Notes: generated from the sequence alone by a model not told the origin. A DNA stretch of 64,000 nt from Cristatella mucedo (GCA_009760855.2 WPIO01000159.1:595001-659000), one strand, 5' to 3'. Positions 45,420-55,982 are shown, counted from the first letter of the stretch. A program made the numbers and translations.

Positions 45420-45951
45420 AACTTGTTATTGCTGAACAAATGAATTGTATAAGGCTTGCATTTTTGGGAAACTGTCTACAGTTGAAACTCATTTCAGATG
45501 AATCAGTCAATTTCTGTGGTACGAGCTGAGCATGGTCAAACTATCTGTGCACCAAGGTAGAATATATCCTGCAATGCCATTCAGTCAGCACAGACCGCAG
45601 GTTGTAGGTGGAGCTGAGAAACCTAGAAATGATCTCACGAACTGCATAGAACTTATAGGTGCTCTCTGTGGAGCGATGTCTCTTCGTTCTTTAAAACTCT
45701 TAGTAGGTTATGCGGTTCTCTGTTGAGTGAGTCATTCATGGCAGAACAAAGTCCTTGTAGTAGGTTAAAAATAAAATAAAGGTTTAGAAACCAGGTGAAT
45801 AAATTTGCAGTTTTACATCTGAAAATCTTATTTTTTGTCTGAGATTTTCCTTCTTTCTGATGATGTGTGATGCCAATCGCCAGTCAACCGACAGTGCTTC
45901 GTAAGATGAAGTAAGCTTATACCGAAGGCTAACCAATCGGTTCATCTACAG
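45420..45951. other. No recognised feature
   Basis: Short spacer between LINE copy J and the hAT element. No supported gene. Confidence 0.4.
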
Positions 45952-46507
45952 CAGAGGTCGGCAAACTCCGTACTTTAGGCCAGATACTGCCTAGCGGAAG
46001 TGCCGTGATAGCCCAAGAGCTAAGACACTCGCTTTTCACGACCAAAGTCGTAGCTCGAATCCTGCCTGGGGCTATCCTTTATTGCCGACTGCAAGCAGTA
46101 ATGATGGCAGCTAGGGCTCTTCTACCGCTGTACAAATGAGGCTGTCAAATCAGCTAATACAGATTTAGCTAGTAATCTAGTGTGGCCTAACGCTGCCCAT
46201 GTTATTCATTGTTGGATCCGGCCTAACTGAATCTTTGCGGTTTTGTTTCCATTCATGACTGCTGCACTTCAGTACTTCATTCCTGCAGCCAGCAGCTCAA
46301 GCTGTGGCCCCGTGTTTATTTTTAGAACTGATGTCAGGCGCTTGTATGAAACAGAAGTGCCTTACCAGGGAGGGATGATGTGTGTCTATTGCGGCTGCTT
46401 GCTTGTTCGTCTGGCCATGCCCAATCAGCTGACCTTGTGTGTCTTCTTGAACTCTTAGAAACCTAGTATAAAATAACCTAGCTGTCCGAAAAGTTTGCCG
46501 ACCCCTG
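45952..46507. mobile_element. Non-autonomous hAT-type element with nested SINE
   Basis: The left end CAGAGGTCGGCAAACT and the inverted right end CAGGGGTCGGCAAACT match at 15 of 16 positions. The outside 8-mers ATCTACAG and ATCCAGAG match at 6 of 8, as for a decayed hAT target duplication. Of the 556 bp, about 160-180 bp in the middle are a SINE-A insertion, so the original element was near 380 bp. It encodes no transposase. The end sequence closely resembles that of well-known hAT (Charlie-type) repeats of vertebrates. Confidence 0.8.
46002..46162 (+). mobile_element. SINE-A copy nested in the hAT element
   Basis: GCCGTGATAGCCCAAGAGCT, TTTTCACGACC, the B box GCTCGAATCCTGC, then GGGCTCTTCTACCGCTGTAC and GGCTGTCAAATCAGCTAATA. 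The element text on either side is adjacent in the copy at 11447. Confidence 0.85.
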
Positions 46508-46509
46508 AT

Positions 46510-47420
46510 CCAGAGAATGATCATTCACCCTTCAAAAGATACAAGTTTATACTAATCAACATATCTTTTCAATATTTTTGCGGCACATGAAATGAACTCT
46601 GTAATATCTCTGTAATATCGCAATAAGTGTAGCTAATTTATTTTTTAGAAGTTCAGGTCAATGGTCCGGAAATTAGAGCTATGGCCGTAGCCTTAGGGTA
46701 AATAAATGTAAATGCATGTACTTATTTCTAGCGTATATTGCTTTGCAGATAGAATTCCGTGATCAAAACAGAGTGCATAGGTCTTAAGTGAAGATGGGTT
46801 TCGCCATAGGTAACCCTTTTGCTACCACGTACGTTACCCTTGGATCACTATTATCATTAGAAGCTCTCCAGGAGTCCAAATTATTGCATTTATCTAAATG
46901 CCGATATGGTACAGATTTACCGGCCTCCTGTAGGAACGAGCAATGTGAGGCGAATCGCATGCTGGAAAATTGATGAACCTTACTGCAGCACATTAGGCAT
47001 TGAAAAGTGGTAAGTCACACTTCTAGCTAGGAGAGCTAACTAATGTTTTTTTTGGTTTTGCAGAACATTGATCATCAACAAATCCCAAAGCAGTTGCTAG
47101 GAGTTGCAGGCTTCTGTCAAAAGAGATCTCTAGCGTGTCTAATCGGGCCAATAATGATCTATTGTCTGAGAAAAAAAGATCGGACTTGGAGAGGCAAACG
47201 CTAAAAGCACTGATGGCATAAGGCATGGAGCAATTGGGAACCCGAGAGCTGGGGGCCGGGCGAGCTTGACGATCGCTACATCTGTTGCAGTGTATGACCG
47301 CCAATTGCGATGCGAGCGAACGTGGATTCACTCAGAATTTGGCAAGTTGAACCCTCAAAATATGCTCAGCTTGTTTATCGTCTGTAAATTCTGCGAGCGA
47401 TCCTACTGTTTCATTCCAAT
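46510..47420. other. No recognised feature
   Basis: No supported gene. Several short frames on both strands lack any domain. Confidence 0.35.
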
Positions 47421-47424
47421 GCAA

Positions 47425-47520
47425 CGTTTAATTAGAAGACTACACCGGCTCCACAGTGAAGGCAGCTAACTTCCAGCTATCCATCGTTGCGAAAGTTCGG
47501 GCCAGGTTAGATTTAAGCCA
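47425..47520 (+). mobile_element. LINE RT scrap
   Basis: About 30 codons match the RT connection box: LEDY then GSTVKAANFQLSIVAKVRAR (compare SSTVKSAYFQLHNIAKIRAC in copy B). Frames are broken on both sides. Confidence 0.6.
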
Positions 47521-47524
47521 CCAT

Positions 47525-48910
47525 TTGCAATATTTCTGTGTGTCAGTAGTGAAATAGCGTACCTATTAAAGAGATTAATAAGTTCTGCTTGCTTGTTCCA
47601 GACCGATACGCTCAGGAAAGGCTTGCCTTCTGGTAAAGGTAATAAAGTAGTCTGCTTGCGGCGGCATTGCTTGAGTCTTGCCCTTCAACATTTTCCATTA
47701 CTTTGGCAGTTGCTTTCTCTGTAGATGCAGCTAAAAGTCACCATCCACTATTTATGTAAAGTGAGGCGGCAACTCAGCTGTACTGTATTCATTGACTGCA
47801 GCACTGAATGGTTGCAGTAGGAGTTTCTGGGGTTTGGCGATACTTCTGAGCCACAATTACGATTAATCTTGTAGCATTAGTGCTACGACTTCAGAAAGCC
47901 ACTGCAGCTTGAGATGCTTTAGAAGCCACTGTTGTCTGACTAACTGCTAGTAGAGCGTGTGAACAAATCCGTTAACTCATGTTCCTTGTTTCTTCGAGTA
48001 CACTGGTTACTAAACATTATTATTCAGAGAATACTAGCAGGCCATTTTTGCAGACGTCCTATAAGAAGGCTACTTAAGCAGAAGCAGAGAATAATCCTCC
48101 TAAATAATGTATTAGCAGTTTGTATAAATTGTCGGTGTTCCATTTGTCAAGTAAGTGGATTCCGTGAGCATTTGCTGTAGTGGAGAACTCTGAATCGTTC
48201 AGCCACTTGGCATGAGTAAACACTTGGTTAGTAGGGATGCGATACGCTCGTCGAATGCTCAGCCCATGTTCGATTTACGTTCTTCGTAAATTCAGGAAGC
48301 ACGACTAGGGCGTGGAGTTTTTCTTCACCCATTAATATTCTGAATGACTTTGCTAGGACCTCACATTGTAATCGCATCTTGGTTCGACGAGTTCACTCAA
48401 CTGTAGGACACAAATAAGTTAAACAATCTTACTGTTATTTCAAGTGCTTAGCCAGTCATTATAGAAAAAAAGACCTGGCCATTCGCAGTGACCGTATTGA
48501 GTTGGTGAGTCGTGGTCATCTAAAATCGATGCGTGCGATACGCTAGAAATAGAATGCAATCGCATCACAATGACTACCCAGAATTGCAGCATAGTGCTAT
48601 GGCGCTACTAATCCCTTATTCTATAGCATTTTTAGTCTGCATTCGAACTTTATTAGCTCCGCTCGCCGTTTAACGGGCAATTTATTTTAGAAATATTGTA
48701 TTGTTGTTTACCGGTGCTGTCTCGGTGCGCTTTTACATATCCGCAGAAAACGCGACCGGTTGCTAGTGGGAATATTGGAGATTACGTTTACACTTGCCAG
48801 TGACGCTATAGAAAATTGTAGTTCTCAACTTTCACAGACATTTGCTTCGACTATTTCCTATCAGGCAGGACTTAGTGTAAGCTTAAAAAGAGGCAGCAAG
48901 AATGACATTC
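47525..48910. other. No recognised feature; downstream of collagen gene 2
   Basis: No supported gene up to the polyadenylation signal of gene 2. Confidence 0.35.
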
Positions 48911-48915
48911 GGCAT

Positions 48916-48921
48916 TTTATT
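48916..48921 (-). terminator. Polyadenylation signal of collagen gene 2
   Basis: A canonical AATAAA on the minus strand, about 22 bp after the stop codon. Confidence 0.7.
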
Positions 48922-48942
48922 AGTTCAAACGGGCCTCGACCT

Positions 48943-49754
48943 TTACGTCTGCGACAGATACCACGCAGCTCCAGTTGGACCTGTCGAGCCTCTCGGTCCC
49001 GTGCGTCCAGTCGTCCCAGGAGCGCCCGGTACCCCTTGAGGTCCAGGCTCGCCGCGATCTCCCGGCGCACCTGCTCTGCCTTTAGGCCCCAGCGGACCCT
49101 GGCTGCCTTCTTCTCCGGCGAGGCCCGGCGCTCCTGCAGGACCTGCACTTCCCGATGGCCCGGTGGCGCCGGGCGAGCCTGGTGCTCCCGGTCTTCCGTT
49201 GTCGCCCGTTTTCCCAGGCGCTCCGACGACGCCAATACTTCCGCCAGGAGGGCCAGTAGCTCCGGGTGCGCCGACGTCTCCGCCGGAGCCCTTTCCACCT
49301 CTCGAACCGGGCGCTCCTGCTGGACCTTCAGGACCGGCCGGTCCATCCGGTCCGGGCTTGCCGTTGCTGCCCGGCTGGCCGGGCAATCCAGTCGCACCTG
49401 GAGCTCCAGCTGGTCCCATCGGGCCCAGAGCACCCACGCTGCCGGCCGGTCCTGGAGCGCCAACTTTTCCCGCTGGGCCTACCTGTCCAGGAGCGCCAGT
49501 CTCTCCTCGGTTGCCCTGGTCGCCCGTCTGACCCGTTGGTCCTCTGGCGCCTGCGACGCCATCGACTCCAGCCGGTCCGACGGGACCTGCGCTGCCGCTC
49601 TTGCCGGTTGGTCCCTGGCTGCCTGGTGGGCCGGATGGACCGTTCTGGCCAATCGGACCGGGCGATCCTTGAAACGCGACTCCAGTTGGTCCGGCAGGGC
49701 CTGCCGGGCCAGTGGATCCAGTGGGTCCTGCTCTGCCTGGGTAGCCGGTCTCCC
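48943..49754 (-). CDS. Collagen gene 2, exon 3
   Basis: Acceptor TTGTTTGCAG, length 812 nt, identical to exon 3 of gene 1. It encodes 86 regular units with two imperfections: triplet 9 is GVAFQ (two extra residues) and triplet 57 is GGSI (one extra). It ends GAAWYLSQT-stop. No NC1 domain. Confidence 0.9.
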
Positions 49755-50766
49755 CTGCAAACAAGAAACCTGCATCGAACGCCTGGCGTAACGGCTGCCA
49801 GTACAATCCGGAAAAAAGTGCGAAACAAAGATAAATTCCTGTCAAGCATGTCACCAGTCCTAACTCCTCGTAATTTTACCAAACGAATAAGATGACCCCA
49901 GTCAAGCCTGCTAACACATAACCAAACCATTTTGCCTCACCCGGATTCCTTAGCCAAATTTGAGTGCTTACCCTCAGAAAGAAAGCCGATGTAATTCCTA
50001 TTCGTACAAAGGGACAGGCTTAACTGATGAAATTCCTATTCCTTAAGCGGAGCGGCAGACTTCAAAAGTGAACAGAAAACGATTACCTGTCAGTCCAGGT
50101 GCACCCGTCTGTCCTTTGGAACCTCGTTCTCCGATTGGTCCGGCAGGTCCTGCCGGTCCAGGTGGCCCAACAATACCTTTCGGGCCCTGGACTCCTTGGG
50201 GACCGATGGCACCATGCGGTCCCGGAGGTCCAGTGATACCTTTTGGTCCAGGATTTCCCGGTAGTCCAGGGAGACCCGGCAGTCCAGCTGCTGTACACGA
50301 GCAGCCAGTAGGACGAGGGAGCAGACCAAAGAAACGCTTAGAGACGCCTCTGGAACCTGCAAATACATTAACGAAAAAAACTTCGCTGTCAACAACAGTC
50401 GCCCCTCTACTAACATAGCAAATCTCTTTCTGCTAAGCGATACAGAACGTTTGTAGATAAAGACGTTCACAACATTCGCTAAAGGACGTGCTCGTGGACT
50501 TGTGCGGCTGGCGTACCGGATGTGTCGTTATGGGCTGCACCTGCATTGGCTGCATTAGCCGTCAGCAGTTGAAGGCCCCTGCTTGCAGTCTCTGTCAGCA
50601 GCTTCAGGTCGTCGCGAAGGCGGCTGTTTTCACTCTTTTGATGTACGGCCTCAAATGTAAGCAGCGACACTGCCAGTATCAAGATGGCGACGCCAGAGGT
50701 CAAGATATACGTGACACATGTTTTGCAGCGGCAGCTCTCGAGCCACGAAACATGGCTGCGCTCCAT
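48943..50766 (-). CDS. Membrane-anchored collagen gene 2 (three exons)
   Basis: The joined exons 50766-50517, 50356-50087 and 49754-48943 give 443 residues. The layout is the same as gene 1: short N-tail, membrane helix (about 19-40), heptads (about 41-60), SKR site (89-91), a Gly-Cys-Ser-Cys motif just before the helix, then Gly-X-Y to the end. The N-tail holds three cysteines (SCRCKTC) next to the helix, which might be lipid-modified (inference). Introns are 160 and 332 bp, both phase 1. The exon 1 donor could instead be at Gly76 (GTGCAG), but Gly84 (GTACGC) is favoured because gene 3 splits the same Ser-Gly pair. The gene is divergent from gene 3, 3.3 kb away. A structural, cuticle-type role is inferred from domain order only. 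Confidence 0.85.
50087..50356 (-). CDS. Collagen gene 2, exon 2
   Basis: Acceptor ATGTATTTGCAG, donor GTAATC, 270 nt, phase 1 on both sides. It encodes [13 protein letters not shown], the GCSC motif and then Gly-X-Y triplets starting [10 protein letters not shown]. The cysteines may form interchain disulfides that register the trimer (inference). Confidence 0.88.
50517..50766 (-). CDS. Collagen gene 2, exon 1
   Basis: ATG at 50766. Encodes [17 protein letters not shown], the helix [19 protein letters not shown] and the heptads [16 protein letters not shown], then an Ala/Asn/Thr-rich stretch ending DTS before the split glycine. Donor GTACGC. The [14 protein letters not shown] box aligns with those of genes 1 and 3 without gaps. 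Confidence 0.8.
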
Positions 50767-50833
50767 CGTCGTGGCCCAGCGTTTGGCCCTTGGCCCAAGC
50801 GATTGCTCGACTATCAGGACCGCTCGAGCCTGC

Positions 50834-50840
50834 TATTAAA
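50834..50840 (-). promoter_or_regulatory. Weak TATA-like element of collagen gene 2
   Basis: TTTAATA on the minus strand, about 68-74 bp before the ATG, the position where genes 1 and 3 have TATATA. TCGAGCGG follows 13 bp downstream here and 18 bp downstream in gene 3. Confidence 0.35.
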
Positions 50841-50894
50841 GGCTGAACGGTGGGCGGCACTCCTCCCCTGGTTACTTCTAAATCGCTTAAGTAC

Positions 50895-50910
50895 GGCAAT
50901 GCCTGGCAAC
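50895..50910 (-). promoter_or_regulatory. Promoter motif shared with gene 3
   Basis: GTTGCCAGGCATTGCC on the minus strand, about 70 bp upstream of the TATA-like element. Gene 3 has the same 16-mer with one change, 80 bp before its TATA box. GTTGCC is also the half-site of RFX-type X-boxes, but a full X-box is not present. Confidence 0.45.
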
Positions 50911-50999
50911 AAATCCCTATTGAGTTTCCTGTGCTTATTCAGCACTCCAGCGGCTCCCAGATGACCTCTATCCGTATCTCTTTCTCTCGCAGACGGTTT

Positions 51000-53600
51000 G
51001 ATACTGACCCGCTTGAAAGACAGACACCTCGCTTCGTGCATTGCCAGAAGCAGCAGGCCCCCGAGTACTGGTAGCAATGACCGAGGGGAACTCTATCGAT
51101 GAGATCTTTCATGCTACTGCGAGCTAAGGCGGCAACTATTACCGAGTACCTCTTGTCCGAAAACGTAGAGGTGAAAAAAATATTGAGTCTAGCGAGTCCG
51201 CTTGTGTAACGGTTCTGTACATAAATCTGACTTGTGACTCAATCTCATTTACATTCTGAACAGTATTCGAGCTTAACGGGGTAGCGTGCCAAATATTTTA
51301 AGAAGTAATCAAAAATGTAAATTTTTTTAAAGTTTGCATATTAAAAGATAAACTATTTATAAATGCAATCACAAATTTTGGTGGTTTCTAGATGACAGGA
51401 ACATGGTCAATAAAACTGTTACGTACGACCTTTTTAAAGGAAGTATCATCGAGCTCACCAAAATAATTTCTTTGAAAAATAATGATGCCGGATCTTCAGT
51501 TTTCTGGTAAACTATGCGAATATAAGCTATTTAGCCCTGAAGGACCCTCAGAAAATAACTTTGGAACACGATAAAAACGTAAAATTTTCCCAGAAATGAC
51601 ACGCCCCGAGATCAAACGTCCGAATGGTAGTATAATGTAATCAAAATGAGTAAACCCCCTATCGGTTTGGGTCTAGTCCCGCCTCCGCTAACGCTAACTC
51701 TCAGATCAAGTAACCAGATTTCCTTTGGCTGCATAGCAGAACTTCGTAGGTAGCTCGGCTGGTGTGAAAGAAAACATTGGAACTCATTGGGGTGGACACC
51801 TAGGTCGGTCGGGGGGGGGGAGAATCCTAAGGGAGCTTTGTGCTCAGGCGAGCTATCTATGGTATGACTTTGTCTTTGGCAGATGGTTTTAAGAATATTG
51901 GACGAATTTTCATAAATTAAACTGATATTTGGTCGTCGCTTGGCAACGCGTAAACATCATTTAAATTTCCTTTTTTAAGAGGCAACCGAACTCTATATTT
52001 TTGTCTTCAATTGCCTACAGGGTTTTCTTTTGCTGCCGACGGGAGTTAATCCATAAATTCCCTACTGTAACTCTTCCCCACATGACAACATGTACTTCCA
52101 CTGTATAGGCTCTGTTTTGCTCCACAATCAGGATATGTGGTTTCTTGTATGTTTTTTCATGTCTTTAAAACAGTATTTGCGTGCTTTGCATGCTCTTCTA
52201 GCCATAATACTACCGTGCTTGGCACACTTGACTAAAAGTAATATCTTTCTTGTTGTTAGTGCTGGCCGATTTCTGCTGTGGTTCGAGATTTGTATCATCT
52301 ATATTAGGATTTCGTCTCATTGCGGGCTGCATACAGATTTATCGATACTAATAGTCGTGATGAGGATTATGTTTCAAGTTTTCCTTCCTTTTTCTTGAGA
52401 AGAGCTAGCTTTGCGACAATATTGGAAACATATTTTACTAATTATCAGTCATGCATTCACTTGAGGTTTGTCATGGCTAGATTATAGCCTATTCATTTAG
52501 TCGCTATCGTAAGTAATGCTGACATAGACAAATTCATTTCCGTTCCTAGATACCACTTTAAGACGTCAATTGACTGCTCGCTGCTCCGTCATGGACACAC
52601 CTGGACCTCTTATTAACTCTGTCTGCTTTGCACAGTGTGCCTGATCAATCAGGCTTAAGGATTAGTAAGACTGGCGCCCCGGATTCTTGTGTACCATATG
52701 CCGTTAAACGGATCAGTGAACTAGCCGTATCCTTATAAGAAGCACAGACAATGTCCAACAAACGGACCTGCCTAGCTACGTGACGTCGGTGCGTCGCTTC
52801 TTGGCTTTCATTTAAGAAATGTATGACTTGACCAAGGTTGTACTGAATTCGGGCAGAAATTTCTCCGACAATCACGGTCAATACGGGTATACTTCGCATA
52901 GAAAAGATTTCAATTTAGTCATTGCTTACAGTGATCCAAGTACTCCTGAAGCACATTTAGAGATAAAAGCCAGCAACTTTTGGTTCAAATATCTCTGTGC
53001 AACATTTGGTTCTAGCAAAAAAGAATCATTGCACCTATTTGCGAATGAATTATACTCATAACATATGAATAAACACGAGTGCCAAATACCTATCAATTTC
53101 TCAGATGATTTAACGAGTAGTATCGTTGATGGTGTCGTATTAACACGTGAATGATGTTCTCTATTAGGCTATCGTTCAACGAAATGCTTTAACAAGACAG
53201 CCGAGCATTCTTTATTGACGCTCGGACTTGAAAAAGGCATCTAAACTGGTATCCATGTTTCACTAATTAACTTGACCGGGATATTTTTACGTTGGTACTC
53301 ACGATAGTGACCGTAGATAGTGAAATCATGCACTTGTAAGTTTGCACTAGTTTTGTAATAGTAGCGATAGGCAGCTGGTGCTGAAGACAAATGACTTCGG
53401 CTGCCTACTGCGGCACGTCATTTCCAGCCGAAATGAGCTGCTGCTCAATCATAGCTCACTTTTTTACTTTAATCAGTGGCACAGCCGTGATTTTCATCAA
53501 CATTCAAGATCTGCAGCAGAGACGATAGAGCCCACGCCACTACTCTTAGGCTAGCTTTTGAAGTCTACATACTCGTCTTCAGCCGGAGCTATTGATGTTA
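51000..53600. other. Intergenic region between divergent collagen genes
   Basis: Mostly AT-rich and apparently low in repeats. A poly-G run lies at about 51811. The ATG frame at 52090-52398 is hydrophobic but has no domain or splice context, so I do not call it. Nothing else is supported. Confidence 0.4.
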
Positions 53601-53934
53601 GCTAATGGGCGCCGGTAAGAGGAGCAGCCAAGCTGCGTGCGGGCGGTGCTGGTTTCAAGCTGACTGCTCGCCCTCGTGTGGCGCGACAAAGCTGAGCTCG
53701 ACCGCAGCGGCGAAAAAGCTGCTTACACCCGCTCCGATCTTCTGTCAATCTCTGGTCAATCCTCTGTCAAGCAGCTCCGCCAAGACCGCCGAGCCGCCGA
53801 GAGTGCGGCTAAAGGAATTCCAGCACCTCAGCAGCGAGAGCGATTAGCCCTAAGAGCGGCGGATCAGGGAGAGAACTGGGAATGGCGCGCCGCCGTTGGG
53901 CGTTCAATCGATGTCGAAAGCTCAGTAGCTTCCA

Positions 53935-53950
53935 GTTGCCAGGCAGTGCC
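53935..53950 (+). promoter_or_regulatory. Promoter motif shared with gene 2
   Basis: GTTGCCAGGCAGTGCC, 15 of 16 identical to the gene 2 motif, in the same orientation relative to transcription and at a similar distance from the TATA box. Confidence 0.45.
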
Positions 53951-54014
53951 CGCCTAGGCATACTCGCTCGTCACCAACGGCCGCCGCTCAGCGCTCGGGC
54001 AGCGGCCGACTTAC

Positions 54015-54021
54015 TATATAG
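54015..54021 (+). promoter_or_regulatory. TATA box of collagen gene 3
   Basis: TATATAG, 62 bp before the ATG, in GC-rich surroundings. The spacing matches gene 1. Confidence 0.65.
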
Positions 54022-54076
54022 GCTAGGCCGAGTCGAGCGGCACTCGAGTCGCGGCGCAGGGGCCAAGCCTAGCAGC

Positions 54077-54341
54077 ATGGACGAGAAGTTCGCCGCGACA
54101 TCTGCCTGCGGCGACGCTCAGCAGAGCGAGCGCTTGCGTCGCCGCGAGACGCGCCTGCTTTGCGTCCTGTCAGCGTTCGCCGCCGTCTTGGCGATATTCG
54201 TGTCGCTGCTGACGCTCGAGGCAGCCAATCAAAGGAGCGAGAACGAGAGACTTCGCGACGAGCTCGAATCGCTGATGGCCTCGGCCAGGAAGTTCCAGCT
54301 CGCTGACGAGCAGGGCCCTTCCGCTGGCAGAGCAGCTTCCG
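54077..54341 (+). CDS. Collagen gene 3, exon 1
   Basis: ATG at 54077 ([16 protein letters not shown]). The helix [19 protein letters not shown] is followed by [20 protein letters not shown]. Ends [10 protein letters not shown] plus the first base of a glycine codon. Donor GTATGC. Confidence 0.85.
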
Positions 54342-55943
54342 GTATGCCTCAGGCCGCAACCACTTTAGTCGAAGCGCCGGCGCCGCTTGGCGCCGGCATT
54401 TCTACGCCGTCGTGACCGAGAGAGTAGTCACTCGGCGCGCTGTTGCGGAGGCGCGCGTCACGTCGCGTCGCATCTGGTGTGGCGCGCAGACGATCGCTCC
54501 CGAACTTTTCTTGCGTTCTCTGCTTGCAGGGTCAAAGGTCGTGTCGAAGCGCACCTTCGGCCTCCTCCCGTTGCTCGGGCGCGAGAAAGGCTGCACGTGC
54601 GTACCCGGACTACCCGGACCTCCCGGTCCGCCTGGGCCACCCGGCGCCGTCGGATTCCCAGGGGACGGAGGATGGCAGGGTCCGACTGGGGCTGTCGGGC
54701 CTAGAGGAATCTCGGGTCTGCCGGGCGCCGTCGGGCCGGCAGGCCCTGCGGGTCATCCCGGTGAAAGGGGCGAGCCCGGAGCGACCGGACCGACCGGAGC
54801 GGCAGGACAGCGAGGTAGGTAAACGGCGGCTTCGGCCGCTGGCGCGCGCGAGCGGTGCACACCGCGCGGCGACCTCTGGCGGGCTCACGAAGCTGACGGA
54901 AGCTTCCATCACGACCGAAGGCGGCGAGGCTGTCGCTGCCTCGGCGGAGCGCACTGAACATTAATTAACTACTGGCGTCCGCACGACGGCGTCGCCGTCG
55001 AACCAGCCAGTCGAGGCCAGCTATCGGCGGCGCGCCCCGACTGGTGCCGCGCGCGCGAAAGCGAGGCTCGCGCGGCCAGCACTTCCGTGCTAGCTCACGT
55101 CTTGCTTCGGTCCGCTAACGAAGCCGCTCGTCGCTTGCAGGCGCCGATGGCTTGCCAGGCGGGCGAGGGTCGCCGGGGCCCGCCGGCGCCACCGGAAGCA
55201 CGGGAGCTCTCGGAGTGGGAAATCGGGGCCCGACCGGATCGACAGGACCGACCGGTCCAGCTGGCGCGCCAGGCGGCCAGGGACCCGCAGGGCAGCTGGG
55301 CGCCACGGGCTCGAGCGGACGGAGCGGCGCCGCCGGCGCTCAGGGCGCCGGCGGGATGAAGGGCGACAAGGGCGACCAGGGCGAGCGCGGGCCGCCGGGA
55401 GACGTCGGACCGGCCGGGCAGTCGGGACGTGTGGGAGCCCCGGGTGCGGCTGGCGCCAGAGGCGCTCCTGGTCCGGCTGGCACGGTCGGCGCTCCAGGAC
55501 GCGACGGCGTCGCTGGCGAGCGGGGCAAGGATGGAGCCGCTGGACCGAGAGGACCGCCAGGCCCGACTGGGCCAACGGGCGCCGCGGGTCAGATGGGCGG
55601 TCGGGGCGCCGTCGGCGACCCCGGCTCGCCCGGAGCTCCGGGCGTTCCTGGAAGATCGCCGGGACCCGTCGGCGCCCCCGGAGCGACGGGTGCAGACGGA
55701 TCTACAGGATCACCCGGTGCTGCGGGCGCCGCCGGACCTGCTGGCTGGACCGGCGTCGCGGGAGTTCGCGGTCCGACCGGAAGAATTGGCGATCCGGGTC
55801 CGGCAGGCACGCCGGGTCGCGCAGGCACGCCGGGAAGCAAGGGCCAGCCTGGCGCCCGAGGAGCGCCAGGCGCACCGGGGCCGATCGGGGCTGCTGGTTT
55901 GACCGGTCCGACCGGTGCCAGCGGTCCGACTAGAACGTCGTGA
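54077..55943 (+). CDS. Membrane-anchored collagen gene 3 (three exons)
   Basis: The joined exons 54077-54341, 54530-54814 and 55141-55943 give 450 residues. Order: N-tail with a RLRRRETR basic stretch, membrane helix (about 27-47), heptads (about 48-66), an Ala/Gln-rich spacer, SKR site (94-96), the GCTC motif, then Gly-X-Y to a short PTRTS end. The basic tail before the helix predicts a type II topology (N-in). Introns are 188 and 326 bp, both phase 1 with GT/AG ends. The coding region is strongly GC-rich compared with the flanks. As for its paralogues, the layout is that of nematode-type cuticle collagens; function in this animal is inferred. An upstream in-frame extension (from 53882) would span the TATA box and is rejected. 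Confidence 0.87.
54530..54814 (+). CDS. Collagen gene 3, exon 2
   Basis: Acceptor TCTCTGCTTGCAG, donor GTAGGT, 285 nt, phase 1 on both sides. Encodes [16 protein letters not shown], the GCTC motif and an unbroken Gly-X-Y run starting [13 protein letters not shown]. Reading on through the donor meets a stop at once (GRstop), which supports splicing here. Confidence 0.9.
55141..55943 (+). CDS. Collagen gene 3, exon 3
   Basis: Acceptor CTCGTCGCTTGCAG, 803 nt. It encodes 86 units with the same two imperfections as gene 2: triplet 9 is GVGNR and triplet 57 is [21 protein letters not shown] stretch gives a charged patch at triplets 24-29. Stop TGA at 55941-55943. Confidence 0.92.
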
Positions 55944-55982
55944 TTTCAGCCGACTTCTATGCAGTGGCAGGCAGTCGATTGG

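Noticed and set aside
52090-52398. Possible hydrophobic small membrane protein
   Set aside because: It has an ATG, but the composition is what AT-rich random sequence gives; no domain, splice site or promoter supports it.
53605-53847. Possible gene upstream of collagen gene 3
   Set aside because: It lies in the GC-rich promoter-proximal region; overlapping frames and lack of a domain suggest chance openness.
54069-55575. Several Arg/Pro-rich minus frames over collagen gene 3
   Set aside because: Antisense shadows of GC-rich Gly-X-Y coding sequence.
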